64,000 bases of DNA from Oreohelix idahoensis (GCA_024509875.1 JAMPIV010022930.1:1-64000); one strand, 5' to 3'; counted from the first letter of the stretch, positions 33,930 through 44,880 are shown. A program made the numbers and translations. Notes: generated by a model not told the origin, from the letters alone.

Positions 33930-33992
33930 TGTGAACGGCACGACTGAACGTGTGTATTGAGAACCAGAATAAGGTTGGTTGGGATATAGTGT

Positions 33993-34374
33993 TATATAGA
34001 ACCAATCCTGACATATGGGAAGGCACTCTAATAGAGGCCACAGAGAAGAATTTTAAAAATACCATAGACAACCAAAAAGAGTAATGAGGATGTCATGAAA
34101 GAGGCCAATGCACAAAGGAAACTTATTTCACAAGTTAGAAAGAAGCAATCCACTTTTTTGGGGCATGTTACGAGAAGAGGAAAGCTGGAATATATCGTAA
34201 CAACAGGTAAGGTTGAAGGAAAAAGAGATAAGGGAAGACAAAGAGAGTAAATACGGGACAGTTTGACATCGTGGCATGGAAAGTCAACAACAGAATTAAT
34301 AAATTGTACACGAGACATGACGTTGTGGAGAGACATGACCTCCTACGCCACTAGGCAAGTTACTTGAAGAAGAA
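33993..34374 (+). mobile_element. Non-LTR retrotransposon 3' fragment (LINE-6)
   Basis: The translation reads RKKQSTFLGHVTRRGKLEYI, then GKVEGKRDKGRQRE and SLTSWHGKSTTELINCTRD, the well-known tail of an invertebrate RTE/Jockey-like ORF, ending in (GAA)n. A perfect 10-bp target duplication GATATAGTGT (33983-33992 and 34375-34384) frames it. One in-frame stop; inactive. Confidence 0.8.
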
Positions 34375-34599
34375 GATATAGTGTGCTAATAAAGGGGAAT
34401 ATTTAGAAAAAGGTGGGTTTGGAAATATGGTGACACCGAAGATCTGTATTGAGAAACAGAGACAAAGTTGGTTTGGATGTACGTTATTACTAAAGGTTTA
34501 TTTAGGATATACGGTACCAGTGAAGCTGAATATTGAGAACTAGAAAATAAGATGGGTTTGGATATGGTGTGCCAATGAAAGGTAATTGTTAAGTCATAT

Positions 34600-35720
34600 T
34601 TTTGTATTTGGGAGTTAAGTGTTAAAGATTTGTATGTATAGGTCGGATTTTTGTACACACGCTAGTTAGCACGCTTTTAGTGATGAGATGATTTTTTAGT
34701 TGGGGGCTTTGTGCTCTGTAATTTTTGAACATAGCTCAAGCTGAGTCTGTGTCAGTCTTTCTTAAGAAAAATAATAAAAAGAAATTGCTCGAATGTTCTT
34801 AGTGTTAGTTTGGGGAAGAGACGGAGTCTCACGTGGTTGGTCCGCGCAATGTGTAATTTTACTGAGTTGGACTGAGATACGAAAATCTCGGGGGGAGTTG
34901 TTTGCTGGCAGGGCTTCGGGGTGGTCGTCCAATCTCGCTAGTGTGTTCCAGCGTATTTGTGTGTTTTGATGAAGGGAATTTGATAATTGAAGAGGATTTG
35001 TTCTGAAGTAAAGATAAAGAGATTATTGTTGGGAATGTTCTTTCTTCCAGGAATTTATGGATTGTTTTTCAAGAGATATTACCCAAATGCCAGGGAGTAC
35101 GCCGGCATTATATATATATTGTAAGAATTCTGATGGATTTGTTATAGAGGCCATGGATTGTATCGGCCGTTATTTTGATTCATGTTTCCTATGATGGATT
35201 TTTTCCTTGTTATTAGAAGATATAGTGTGCCGCTGTGTAAGCGACCAGTCGGAGTTTTTTTTAAACGTTTGAGATTCTAGAGGCCATGGATTATACCGGC
35301 CACCATCATCATCATTTATAAAGATATTGATGTAAACCTTTATGAAACGTGAGCTGCTATGTTCGGCAGCCTATGTACTTTGGATTTTGTTACCTGTAAC
35401 TAAGTTTTCATGGACTTACTTATCTGATGCGTCATGTTTATGCTGTGAACTGTGTTTCCATGATGTCTACGTGACTGTGGCGTTAATAAACTGTGTAGAA
35501 CGTTATACTAGTTCCTACATTTCCTGATCTTACGTTACAGTGGTGTGTGATCGAAGTGTGTATAGGTATGCCAGAACCTTCTTACGACATTCGCACTTAC
35601 AGCTATACATATTTACACACCTGTCGGCCATCCGTAAGCCCGACCACAAGCTGATTGCCTTCATCAGCCGTAATATTAACATTGTCTTCCTACACCACTT
35701 ACGTATCCATAACAGTAATA
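34600..35720. other. No recognised gene
   Basis: AT-rich sequence. A phrase AGAGGCCATGGATT with a following CGGCC occurs twice (about 35145-35172 and 35279-35303). No coding or TE signal that I can support. Confidence 0.35.
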
Positions 35721-36329
35721 TTTAGAACCGGAGAAAAAAGTAGGTTTGGATATACCGTTCCAATGAAGGTGTGTAGTGAGAAACCGGGAAAAAGGTGGTT
35801 TGGTTATACAGTACCATTGAAGATGTGTAATGAGAAACAGAAAAAACAATGTGGTTTGGATATAGTGTGTCGCTGAATGGGACTATTCATAAAAAAAGGA
35901 AAAAGGTGCTTTGGATACGTTATACTGAAAAGAATAAGATGGTTTGGTTATACGGTACCTGTGAAGATCTGTATTGAGAAACTGGGAATACAGTTGCACT
36001 CTGCTGCACTTGTGTGTGTGTGTGTGCATGTGTGTGCTCATACTGTCACTCACTCACATATACATTCTCTACTCTTTTGTTAATACAGTCAAGCATACAC
36101 TCACTCACATTTTCACACTATTTTGCTCATACTATCACTATCATACACACAAGCACAATCCCTCGCTTTCGGTCATATTCTCAAACTCACTCATACCCAC
36201 ACCCACTCAGACAAACTATCTCCCCAACTCTGTCGCTAACATTATCACATTCTTTTTCTTTTATCTACGCTCTGTAGCGATCTTTCTCTCATTTTCTTAA
36301 ACTGCCTTTTCTCACTCATTCACTATCTC

Positions 36330-36600
36330 CCGCTCTTTCGATCATATTCTCAAACTCTCTCACACTCATTCACCCTCTCCCACTCTCCAGCTCATATTCA
36401 CAAACTCGTTCACACTTATTCACCCTCCCCCGTTCTGTAGCTCATATTTACAAACTCTCTCACACTCATTCACCCTCGCCCACTCTGTAGCTCATATTCA
36501 CAAACTCTCTCACACTCATGCACCCTCCCCCACTCTGTAGCTCATATTCACACTCTCTCACACTCATTCACTCTCCTTCTATTGCTCATATTCTCAAGCT
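36330..36600. repeat. 50-bp minisatellite, pyrimidine-rich
   Basis: Units beginning CTCATATTCACAAACTC start at 36391, 36441, 36491 and 36541, an exact 50-bp period, with weaker related sequence on both sides (36000-36900 is CA/CT-rich overall). Confidence 0.85.
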
Positions 36601-36923
36601 GTCTTTCTCACGCACTCTCTTTCTCGCCCCCTCTCTTTAGCTTATACTTTCACGATGTCTCGCTCATATGCACTCCCAATTTTTCTTCCTCTGTCATACT
36701 TACGTTGTAATGTACTGCCTCCCGTTATTTCTATGTCTCATATTCACTCACACACACATTCCATCTCTCAGTCTTTATCTTGCGGTGCTTGTCTCTCATT
36801 CTATTGTTTATACTCTTATTGTTTTTTTTTCCTGTTTTAATCGATGTGTATCATACTGTCTCACACACTCTATCAATCTCTGTCACGCAGTCACTCTGTC
36901 TCCCAGTCACTCTCTGTGGTTCC

Positions 36924-36925
<2 letters not shown>

Positions 36926-36968
<43 letters not shown>
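36926..36968. repeat. Poly-C run
   Basis: 43 consecutive C followed by nine A. Comparable homopolymers lie at about 41186-41223 and 42620-42639 (C) and at 48697-48717 and 55673-55731 (G). Lengths are probably unreliable in an assembly. Confidence 0.95.
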
Positions 36969-36970
<2 letters not shown>

Positions 36971-36992
36971 AAAAAAAGTGATCTTGTCATAC

Positions 36993-37132
36993 CAGGGCTC
37001 GGGAGTCGGAGTCGTGTAGTCGATCGTTTTTTTTTAGTGAAGTCGGAGCCGGTAAAAAATGCCCGGACTCCGACTACGAATTTTATGTCATATGACTAGT
37101 CGGAACGTTTTTTGACCGACTCCACAGCCCTG
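36993..37132. mobile_element. hAT-type MITE (CAGGGCTGTGGAGTCGG family)
   Basis: Imperfect terminal inverted repeats, CAGGGCTCGGGAGTCGG at the left and CCGACTCCACAGCCCTG at the right, flanked by 8-bp target duplications TGTCATAC (36985-36992) and TGTTATAC (37133-37140) with one mismatch. 140 bp, non-coding. A second, more decayed copy is at 44881-45053. Confidence 0.85.
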
Positions 37133-37177
37133 TGTTATACAATTTTCATCCTTCTTGTGGCGGGTTGCCTCCCCTGT

Positions 37178-37651
37178 TCTGCAGTAGTGGTCCAATAATG
37201 GCCAAACTCGAGTAAAAGAAATGAGTTTTTACAAAGGCAGCTACCTCTGCTCAAGATTACTCTTGGCAGAGATTTAAATAGAAGGTTGTTGCTTTTATTT
37301 CAGGGAGTCTCACGGGGATTTGTAGATTGACAAGTACGTTCCTATCGATGCCGGAGTAGCTTCTCAGGTTGCCTCTTCAGGTGTCCTCAAAACCTGTCTG
37401 TTATAGTTGTCGAGCGTCGACTGTTGGAAATTGGGACCCAAAACTGAGAGAAAACAAATGCCTATCTTGAATATTGTGCCTCTGATGTACGCATCAGGTG
37501 ACCTCCGCTTCCCTCCACCTTTCATCTTCCTCAGAATTTTACCCGATGACCCTGAACATTAAATCTCAACCCATTGGGTCGTATGAAAGTGTTTTAGCAG
37601 AGCGTAAGAATGCTAATTAATTCTCTCTGTCTCTCTCTCTCTCTCTTTCTC

Positions 37652-37733
<82 letters not shown>

Positions 37734-38720
37734 GAGGCATACCTCGACTTTCGTCGCTTCGAGTTTCGTCGCTTCGCTCTTTCATCGGTTTTCAATTATA
37801 ACCACGTTTCCAAATTTCATCGCTCGCTTCGCTCTTTCGTAGCATTTCCTCACAACCGCGCGTCATCTTGTTTCTGTCCTCGTTCAGTCTTTGAAAAGAA
37901 ATTGTTCGGTGTGCACTGTTTTTTTTTTTTGTTTTTTTTTGTCCATTGAATCTCTTATATTTGTGATTAAACATATTAATACTACTTATTTTTGTGATTA
38001 AAATAATCAAATTATTCATACTATACTACTGGACAAAAGTTAAGGGCCACCAAGAAAAACTCCACTATGGACCAATTAAATGCAACCAGGTGTAAACAAT
38101 TTATTACAAAATAAAGTTGATTCATCCGTGGAAAAGATCAGTCAAGTGGTTTTTAATAATGTGTGACTTACTAACAAAAAGAAATTCAACTAACTTTTTC
38201 ACCTTTTGAACTAGTGGGGCGTGTTGCAAAAACCGCGAGTTTTTGCAGCAACAATGGCAAATTTCACGTGCGGGTTAAAGTGACCCAGTTTTGGGACATT
38301 TAAAAAAAAAATTAACCTAGTGCACACAGAAATGCATTTCTGCAACCCAATCACAATTTTAGTTTAGTTTAATTTGTAATTTCAAACCAACTGCAAGGCA
38401 GGGAGTCCCATTTTTAGTAAATGTTACCCCCACCCCTCATTCTGAACATTCTACATGACCATATAAGGTATTGCATTACTTATTATATGACATGCCGGAA
38501 ATCATTTGATCAAAATCCTTGTCCTAAGTATTATATCTGATAAATCTTCTCTAATATTGTTATAATCCAGACAACTTTAAGGTTTTGCCGTTTTTTGCTC
38601 GTCGCTCCCACGTTATATCTTAACTGACCATCTGCTTATTACAACAAATATCTTGCTTAATGTTGTTAAGAGACCTGCCGGAAATAATTACGTGATAAGT
38701 CTGGTGTCCAGATTGTTAAA
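37178..38720. repeat. Diverged dispersed repeat, copy 2
   Basis: Partner of 1-1404: 37180-37345 matches 1-190 and 38345-38720 matches 930-1330. The middle has microsatellites (37627-37733) and a block at 37727-37860 with repeated TTCGTCGCTTCG. At 38027 the phrase ACTGGACAAAAGTTAAGGGC looks like a Tc1/mariner-type terminus, but no partner terminus was found. Confidence 0.5.
37627..37733. repeat. Compound microsatellite (CT)n(TA)n(CA)n
   Basis: A CT run, then TA for about 60 bp, then CA for about 20 bp. Frames across it are artefacts. Confidence 0.95.
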
Positions 38721-39519
38721 TCACGATAAAGCTAAGGAGGAGCGATTTGTGTGATCATGTCATCCAACTTATACATATGTCATCTTGCGCTACCCTCGAC
38801 AACATGTCTTGTTTGTTGCCTTTGCCAGCTGGGCTGAAGCAGAATACTCACTTATCTATCTGTAGCCCGTCTGTGAAAACAATAAAGCGGCAGACCAAAT
38901 GTTGACTTAGTCTTATTGTTCCAGCTGGTTACTAAGTATTGATCATAATCAACAGATACGTAAAATGTCATGCTCTCAAACCTAAACGTGTGGGAGTGAC
39001 GATGACCGACCGAGGATAAGGTAATATCGCTAGATGAAGGCGTAAGCAAATGAATATGACCGGGTGGAAGAAAAAAAAAATGATGATCGAATGGATACTG
39101 CCCGAGAGGAGTGAAGAAAGAAAGGTTAAACGAACGATGACTAATTTTGTCACACTAATATATGCACAATCTTCCACTTCACCGTTTACTTGTAAAACTG
39201 ATTTCATACCATATTATTTTTTAATTTATATATTTATCTTTATGCTTATCATGTTTGCTGTTCTTCATGTTTGAGATTGATACTCTTGACATTTGAGTTG
39301 AAGATTCGTAATTGTATGCTGGGCTTGATTCCTTTTGATGTCTGTATACTTCCAAGTGCATTTAGTTTTCTTATTTTGATTCTGTTCTGTCCGTCCGCCA
39401 TTCTCAGTATTGCTGACGTGTATGATTCTACATTTTGTTAGGCATGTGTCTATCGTTAGTCGTACATGTCGTAGAGTACAGCATTTCTGTTATAAAAGGT
39501 CAAGGTCGTCTCACAGCAG
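38721..39519. other. No recognised gene
   Basis: AT-rich; short frames on both strands (38852-39274) show no known domain. No repeat copies were noticed. Confidence 0.35.
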
Positions 39520-39850
39520 ATACTGTCGTAGGGGAGTGAAGTGTATAGGTCCAGCATCGAGAGGTGGGGTAACCTGTTCGCTGTCTTTTCCTTCTCTAAC
39601 TGAAGAGCAAAGTCAGGTACCCATTTACCGCTGGCTGGACTGGAGCGTGTCGGTCCCGTGATTCGAACCCTGCACTTTTGCCGCGAGAGGCCAGCGCTCT
39701 TCAGGGTCTTTTATGTTTGGCCATGCGCCCTAATGTAACCGACTAGGTTGAACGGGACGCGCCTCGCCAATACGAGGCAAAACTTTATTTAAAGAAAAAA
39801 ATAAAAAAAACCAGCGCTCTAACCACTCTGTTAATCGGATGTCACGTCTT
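39520..39850 (-). mobile_element. SINE-2, antisense, with a small retroposon inside
   Basis: Reverse-oriented body (CATCGAGAGGTGGGG, CAGGTACCCATTTACCGCTG) and tRNA-like head (CCAGCGCTCTAACCACTCTG, at 39811-39830). A 110-bp polyA-tailed element (39701-39810) interrupts the head. Confidence 0.7.
39701..39810 (+). mobile_element. Short A-tailed retroposon
   Basis: 110 bp ending in an A-rich tail, between perfect 10-bp duplications CCAGCGCTCT (39691-39700 and 39811-39820). Its core (GTTGAACGGGACGCGCCTCG, GAGGCAAAACTTTATTTAAA) recurs in diverged form at about 47300-47390. No coding potential. Confidence 0.75.
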
Positions 39851-40110
39851 ACCAGGTGAAAAGACACGAAAAAAACCTATGTTATGCCCATAAGGCGTTC
39901 GTCAGGGGACAGACAAACACAAAACGGAAAGAAAGTGAGAATTAAGTGGAAAACATAAAAATAAGAGCAAACGCCCCGTGATATATGTCACATGTTAGAA
40001 TCAAAATCGTATCTGCCGCTGAACCGAAAAACAAGCAGTAGATAGAAAATTCAAAGCACAAATAAATTTAAAAGAAAAAGACTTAAAAACTGAGTGAAGA
40101 AAAATTAATA
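39851..40110 (-). repeat. Penelope-associated 3' repeat, copy 1
   Basis: The minus strand contains CCTGACGAACGCC..GGGC..TAAC and flanking words shared with 43905-44010, which lies downstream of a GIY-YIG fragment. No endonuclease sequence is seen at this copy. Confidence 0.45.
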
Positions 40111-40314
40111 TTAAAAAAAAAATAAATAAATATTGGGAGAAATCCTTCCGGTTCATACAGTGTATATAGAGATTTCCGACTTACGACAGATTTGTCGGAA
40201 TGGAATCCCATCGTAAGTCGAGCACTATTTTTATAATGCTGCATCCGTTCACACATTAGTATTTACAGTACATATTACAATGAATGGATACTGTATTAAA
40301 TATGTCAGAAAGGC

Positions 40315-40425
40315 AAGGGAGAATATTAGATGGGCCTGTGTGTCCAATTCTCAGCCCTTTGAAAATTTCGGTCGTTCGTGCGTTCGTTCGTTCTCTCAGT
40401 CTGTCTGTCTCTGTCTCTGTCTCTG

Positions 40426-40482
<57 letters not shown>

Positions 40483-40485
40483 CTC
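40315..40485 (+). repeat. (CGTT)n-ended dispersed repeat followed by (CT)n
   Basis: Contains GATGGGCCTGTGTGTCCAAT and CCCTTTGAAAAT, then CGTTCGTTCGTT passing into CTGTCT and CT repeats (to 40482). The antisense Glu/Thr/Arg frames are repeat artefacts. Confidence 0.7.
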
Positions 40486-40740
40486 TCACATCTGATTATG
40501 TTTCAAATCATTGCCTCTTATACTGTGTGGAGGGTTTGGATTGTGTTTGTTTTGTTTTGGTTTTTTAAAAATTCTTTTCTCTTTTTTTGTTTCACTACTT
40601 TCTTATTTTTTTAAACATACTTAATGTTGACAATGATCGGATACTAAAAATGTATGTTGTTATGTAACCTTTATAATGCTGCATGCCTTAAAATTTACGC
40701 TTAAAGTAACATGTGGGAATCAACGGATACAATATGCAAG

Positions 40741-40742
40741 AT

Positions 40743-40800
<58 letters not shown>

Positions 40801-40960
40801 GAGAAACGACATGCAGAATGTTAGATGAGCCTGCGCGCCCAATTCTTAACCCTTGAAAAATAAGGTTTGTTCGTTCGTTCTCTCTCTCTGTCTCTCTGTC
40901 TATCTCTCTTTCGCTCTCTCTCTCTTGCTCTATATTTTTCTCTCTCGCTCTCTCTCTCTC
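40741..40960 (+). repeat. (GA)n, dispersed repeat copy 3, and (CT)n
   Basis: A GA run (40744-40803), then the GAGCCTGCGCGCCCAATTCT repeat with a TTCG tail (40815-40885), then degenerate CT repeats to about 40960. Confidence 0.75.
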
Positions 40961-41062
40961 TCGTAGTCCTGCAATTAGAGTGAGCACATCCGTGGTATCC
41001 TCAAGGTTGTCTCCGACTACCTCATCTTTTGTGAATACACTTATATTTTTAGACGGTAACAG

Positions 41063-41184
41063 CGTTCGCTTGACAGAGTGGTTAGAGCGGCTGGTCTGTC
41101 GTGGCAAAGGTGCCAGGTTCGTTTCACGGTACCACCACGCTCCATAATTGTGGGAAGGAAAGGCAGCGAGGAAGGGAACTGGTT

Positions 41185-41224
<40 letters not shown>

Positions 41225-41311
41225 CCACCCCCCCACCTAGTGTGGTGAAGTCTCTAACATTTATCTTCCCTCAAGCAGTATCTGCTATGGGGCTACCTTT
41301 ACCTTTAAGAT
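41063..41311 (+). mobile_element. SINE-2 with poly-C interruption
   Basis: tRNA-like head (GCTTGACAGAGTGGTTAGAG) and SINE-2 body (GGCAGCGAGGAAGGG, GTGGTGAAGTCTCTAAC, GCAGTATCTGCTATGGG). A run of about 37 C (41186-41222) sits inside the body. Confidence 0.75.
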
Positions 41312-41356
41312 TTGGCTATGCCGCTGCCCAGGTAGGTGCACGACTCCATATCCTGC

Positions 41357-41580
41357 AGAGCCGTGGTGGCGCAGTGGTTAGTGCACTGGCTTCCCAGCTG
41401 GGCGGTCCGCGGTTCGATTCCCACTTCAGGTGGGATTTTTTTTTTAGACCACAAACGGCTCCGCGGTCGACCCAGCCTCATAAAATGTGGTACCAGAGTA
41501 ACTCTGGGAAATGTTAAAGGCGGCCGGTGTGATTCTGACCACATCACCTCTAGGAAACGCAGGAAACAGATCGTCTGGCA
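41357..41580 (+). mobile_element. SINE-1
   Basis: The best-preserved tRNA-like head of the family: an A-box-like GTGGCGCAGTGGTTAGTGC and B-box-like GGTTCGATTCC. The body follows: GGTCGACCCAGCCTCATAAA, GTACCAGAGTAACTCTGG, GGCGGCCGGTGTGATTC. The last part of the body is replaced after about 41555. Confidence 0.8.
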
Positions 41581-41599
41581 CAGAGAGAAGTTACGTTTA

Positions 41600-42830
41600 T
41601 ACTGTAAAGGTAGTAGTAGTAATAGTAGTAGTAGTAGTAGCAGTAGCAGCAGCAGCAGTCCCTTCAGTCATAACAGACGATGGGAATGCGCCCCTGAGGT
41701 GACAGCTCTCAGCTACTTTTTCACAGTGTTCCTGTCGTCTTATTCTTGTCTCTTTTGCTTGTTGTCAGAGCTACTTTTTCACAGTGTTCCTGTCGTCGTA
41801 TTCTTGTATCTTTTGCTTGTTGTCAGAGCTACTTTTTCCACAGTGTTCCTGTCGTCTTATTCTTGTTTTTTTTGCTTGTTGTCAGAGCTACTTTTTCACA
41901 GTGTTCCTGTCGTCTTATTCTTGTCTCTTTTGCTTGTTGTCAGAGCTACTTTTTCACAGTGTACCAGTCGTCGTATTCCTGTATCTTTTGCTTGTTGTCA
42001 GAGCTACTTTTTCCACAGTTTTCCTGTCGTCTTATTCTTGTATCTTTTGCTTGTTGTCAGAGCTACTTTTTCCACAGTGTTCCTGTCGTCTTATTCTTGT
42101 CTCTTTTGCTTGTTGTCAGAGCTACTTTTTCACAGTGTTCCTGTCGTCTTATTCTTGTCTCTTTTGCTTGTTGTCAGAGCTACTTTTTCACAGTGTTCCT
42201 GTCGTCGTATTCTTGTATCTTTTGCTTGTTGTCAGAGCTACTTTTTCCACAGTGTTCCTGTCGTCTTATTCTTGTCTCTTTTGCTTGTTGTCAGAGCTAC
42301 TTTTTCCACAGTGTTCCTGTCGTCTTATTCTTGTCTCTTTTGCTTGTTGTCAGAGCTACTTTTTCCACAGTGTTCCTGTCGTCTTATTCTTGTCTCTTTT
42401 GCTTGTTGTCAGAGCTACTTTTTCCACAGTGTTCCTGTCGTCGTATTCGTTTCTCTTTTGCTTGTTGTCAGAGCTACTTTTCGCCCAATCTGAGGTGGCG
42501 CCGTAGGGGAAGCATCGTTTCTTGGTGCGTGTTACGCTTCCATGTGTACACAGCTTTACGTTCACTACTGAAGGCATCGCTGTGTGCAAAGGGAGCAGCA
42601 CTAAAACGCGACACTATTACCCCCCCCCCCCCCCCCCCCGAAAAAACTGAAACGTTTTTCAAGAAGGACGACCAACCAAGCACCATTCTAGAACGTGTGC
42701 AGTCAGAGTCATGTCCAAGCTTGGTATATGAATTATTAGAAATGTCGTCAAAAGTTGTCCAAGAGAAACAATTATTAGTATCTAATGAAAAGTAACACGG
42801 TAACAGTGCGATCGGCAGCTTCATCTCCCA
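41600..42830 (-). mobile_element. LINE-7 3' fragment with internal tandem expansion
   Basis: The left end (about 41612-41710, TAG/CAG repeats and CCCTTCAGTCATAACAGACG) and the right end (ATCTGAGGTGGCGCCGTAG at 42489-42507; GTGCGATCGGCAGCTTCATC at 42807-42826) correspond to the 184-bp fragment at 1784-1967. Between them lies the 58-59-bp array (41711-42482), plus a 300-bp segment (42510-42806) not present in the short copy. That segment encodes a short frame (KTETFFKKDDQPSTILERVQ..., stop at 42793) of unknown origin. Confidence 0.65.
41711..42482. repeat. 58-59-bp tandem array
   Basis: About 13 units containing ACAGTGTTCCTGTCGTCTTA and CTTTTGCTTGTTGTCAGAGC. Unit starts (AGCTACTTT) at 41711, 41769, 41827 and 41886 give 58-59 bp spacing. 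Because 58 is not a multiple of three and the unit lacks plus-strand stops, all three forward frames are open (385, 349 and 240 codons); these are not genes. Confidence 0.92.
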
Positions 42831-42839
42831 GGCTGCTGG

Positions 42840-43904
42840 ATTTATGGCCAGTGATTTCAAGTCTCTCTTCCCACACATCTTTGAACCTCAAGCTGCTGTC
42901 GCCCAACTGTTCTTTTATTTATACTGCACTTATTCCAAATACTGTGAAACCGGACAGACACAATTTTATCAAGACAGATCTTCAGACACCTCAGTGTTTG
43001 TGAAGTAGATTTTGACAGCACCTAGTTTGCATACCTGTGCAGCAAGTTGTATGGGCCATTTATTTTCTGTTGTTAAGATGCATTTGGCAGTAACAATAAG
43101 ACTGGATTCGTAAAACTTGTCTTTTCCATACACATATTTTGAAATCAAGAAACTTCGTAAACAGCTGTATAGTTTGTACGCGAAATAGCATAGTTCGTGA
43201 ATTTGAAGTACGCAATTGTGGCATAAATCGTGAAGGTAATGCACAAACTTAGCAATTTGTATAGTTAAACTTGAGGATACAACACTACGCCAAGTACAGC
43301 TACCACCAGAGGCGGTTTATCTCGTTATAGATTTTTCAACAAGCATTCCAAAAATATCACACATACGTTTTGAGGCTCAGAGCTAAAGTTACCACATGAA
43401 CAGCCAAGAAGGTTTGGTTAAGCCATGCTGTTTTGCTTACCGTGAGCGCTCGTTTCCCAATCTCTGACTATTATCTCCTGCCATTTCTATTTGTAGAACG
43501 TACGGACGTAAAGTTTAAAAAAATGTAGATACGGTTTAGTTGTGTATGTTTAGCCGAGAGAGAGACACAGAGAATGAGAGTTAGAGAGTCATAGATTGGG
43601 TCCGGGGGGTGGCGGAGATAGAAATACCGCAGGGTGCGAATGTAAAAGCTTTGGAAAGGAAAGTACTGTAATCTGTGCAGGAGGCAGGTGTGAAATGGTG
43701 ACGATTATATGTGGTAGAACTGTGCAACATCTTTCAGGAGTACACCTATTCCATTTTATTTTTAAATTTTAGTGAAGACAGTGCCCCCGTGTTGTTACCT
43801 CGGGGGGTATCTGATGAGACAAAGAAATAATATTTTTACTGCTGACTCGGATATGTCGCACAAGGAGACTAAGATGAGGTTGGATGGGTGTGAAAAAAAA
43901 TCGA
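42840..43904. other. No recognised gene
   Basis: AT-rich sequence with short frames on both strands. No domain, TIR or tRNA-like head seen. Confidence 0.35.
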
Positions 43905-44700
43905 AAAAAGGTGATTCGTCTTACGAGGACAAAAGACAAAGAAAATAGCCAACGTTACGACCACAAGGCCTTCGTCAGGGAAAGGAAAGAAAGTGAAGGT
44001 TAGATAGGACACATAAGAACCTAAAAAAATATGAAATATATACAAATTAAACCTAGGTACTTCCCTGAAGGAATCGAGGTCCTACCAATATTGCTTCCCG
44101 CGAACGGACTGGCGTGCCCGGAAAAGGAAATGACTGTCATCACCGGATGTATACAAACATACTACGAAACTGAACAATAAACTACCCAAACGATTAGTGG
44201 GGACTGGAAATAGAAGAGGACAGAATGAGTTGGAGATAAATAAATATGAAATAAAAAATCAAGACATATTAAAAACAGTGTACTATATATTCATACATAT
44301 TATTAGAAGGCGGCAGAAAATAGAAAAATAGGATAAGAGTGGAAAGAGTCAAAATGGAACAAGAGGAAAGGGGAAGGGGGGAAGGGTGACCTCAGACAAA
44401 GATGTGCAGAGTGTTGAGACCGACCGGTTTTAGACACCCCATGCGGTGGATAAGACGGTTCTCAAACTGTTCTCGGCTAGCAGTGTCAGAGGAGCAGGAT
44501 CTAATCGCCGTGACCTGGATGTCGATGGGACCATGATGGTCAGGACCATTAAAGTGTATGGCAACTGGTGTGGATTTTTGCTGAGAGATGTCATTCAAGT
44601 GCTGGCTGAATCTGTCCCCAAGTCGTTAGCCTGTTTGGCCAATATAGGTTATGCCTAAAATGAGGTTGTGCATTTGGCTGACAGCTTCACCATCTAAGAC
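43905..44700 (-). pseudogene. Penelope-like GIY-YIG endonuclease remnant and 3' region
   Basis: On the minus strand 44650-44390 reads ITYIGQT, a GIY-YIG-type motif, then LGDRFSQHLNDIS (one stop in between) and TPVAIHFNGPDHHGPIDIQV, SREQFENRLIHRMGCLKPVGLNTLH. This is the order of conserved residues in the C-terminal endonuclease of Penelope-like elements, ending at 44392. Downstream on that strand, about 43930-43990 has CTGACGAAGGCCTTGTGGTC followed by GTAACG, a motif that accompanies such elements and resembles a hammerhead ribozyme core. No RT domain is present. The family call rests on motif order by eye. Confidence 0.6.
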
Positions 44701-44739
44701 GAATTGCTACAGAATCCGCCTCTGTAAGAGTGTAGGAAT

Positions 44740-44840
44740 ACGTGGTGCAGGCTCCGAGGGAGCAGTATTACTATTCTTTCTTATGTCTCTTCAGAGACCC
44801 CCCGGGCGCCACACGGGGCAAATTACATTACAGCTAGGCA
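44740..44840 (+). repeat. Dispersed core repeat, copy 4 (3' part)
   Basis: GTGCAGGCTCCGAGG, TATTCTTTCTTATGTCTC, AGAGACCCCCCGGGCG and ACACGGGGCAAATTA parallel the end of the copy at 12045-12130. Confidence 0.4.
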
Positions 44841-44880
44841 GAACTAACACAAGCATACAATTTCACATAGACATGCAGAC

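Larger units (their letters stand above)
33930..35990. repeat. Degenerate tandem repeat of about 55 bp, interrupted
   Basis: Units with the words TGGTTTGGATATA and ATTGAGAAAC occur at 33950-33992, 34385-34600 and 35740-35990; in the last block they start at 35745, 35799, 35855 and 35910, a 54-56-bp period. A non-LTR fragment (33993-34374) and about 1.1 kb of other sequence (34600-35720) separate the blocks. Short frames here are not genes. Confidence 0.6.

Noticed and set aside
36926..36968. Poly-C and poly-G tracts as functional elements
   Set aside because: Homopolymers inside or next to repeats whose lengths are unreliable in assemblies.
37727..37870. Possible pogo/Tigger-type terminus with TTCGTCGCTTCG repeats
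   Set aside because: Only one end visible and it adjoins a microsatellite; too weak to call.
38025..38065. Possible Tc1/mariner terminus (ACTGGACAAAAGTTAAGGGC)
   Set aside because: No matching inverted end or transposase was found in the window.
40160..40222. Inverted pair CGACTTACGA / TCGTAAGTCG
   Set aside because: Short palindromic piece of an old repeat; no element boundaries or target duplication could be set.
41336..42795. Overlapping 385-, 349- and 240-codon frames rich in Ser/Leu/Phe/Cys
   Set aside because: They cycle through the three frames of a 58-59-bp array; there is no conserved protein and no start context.
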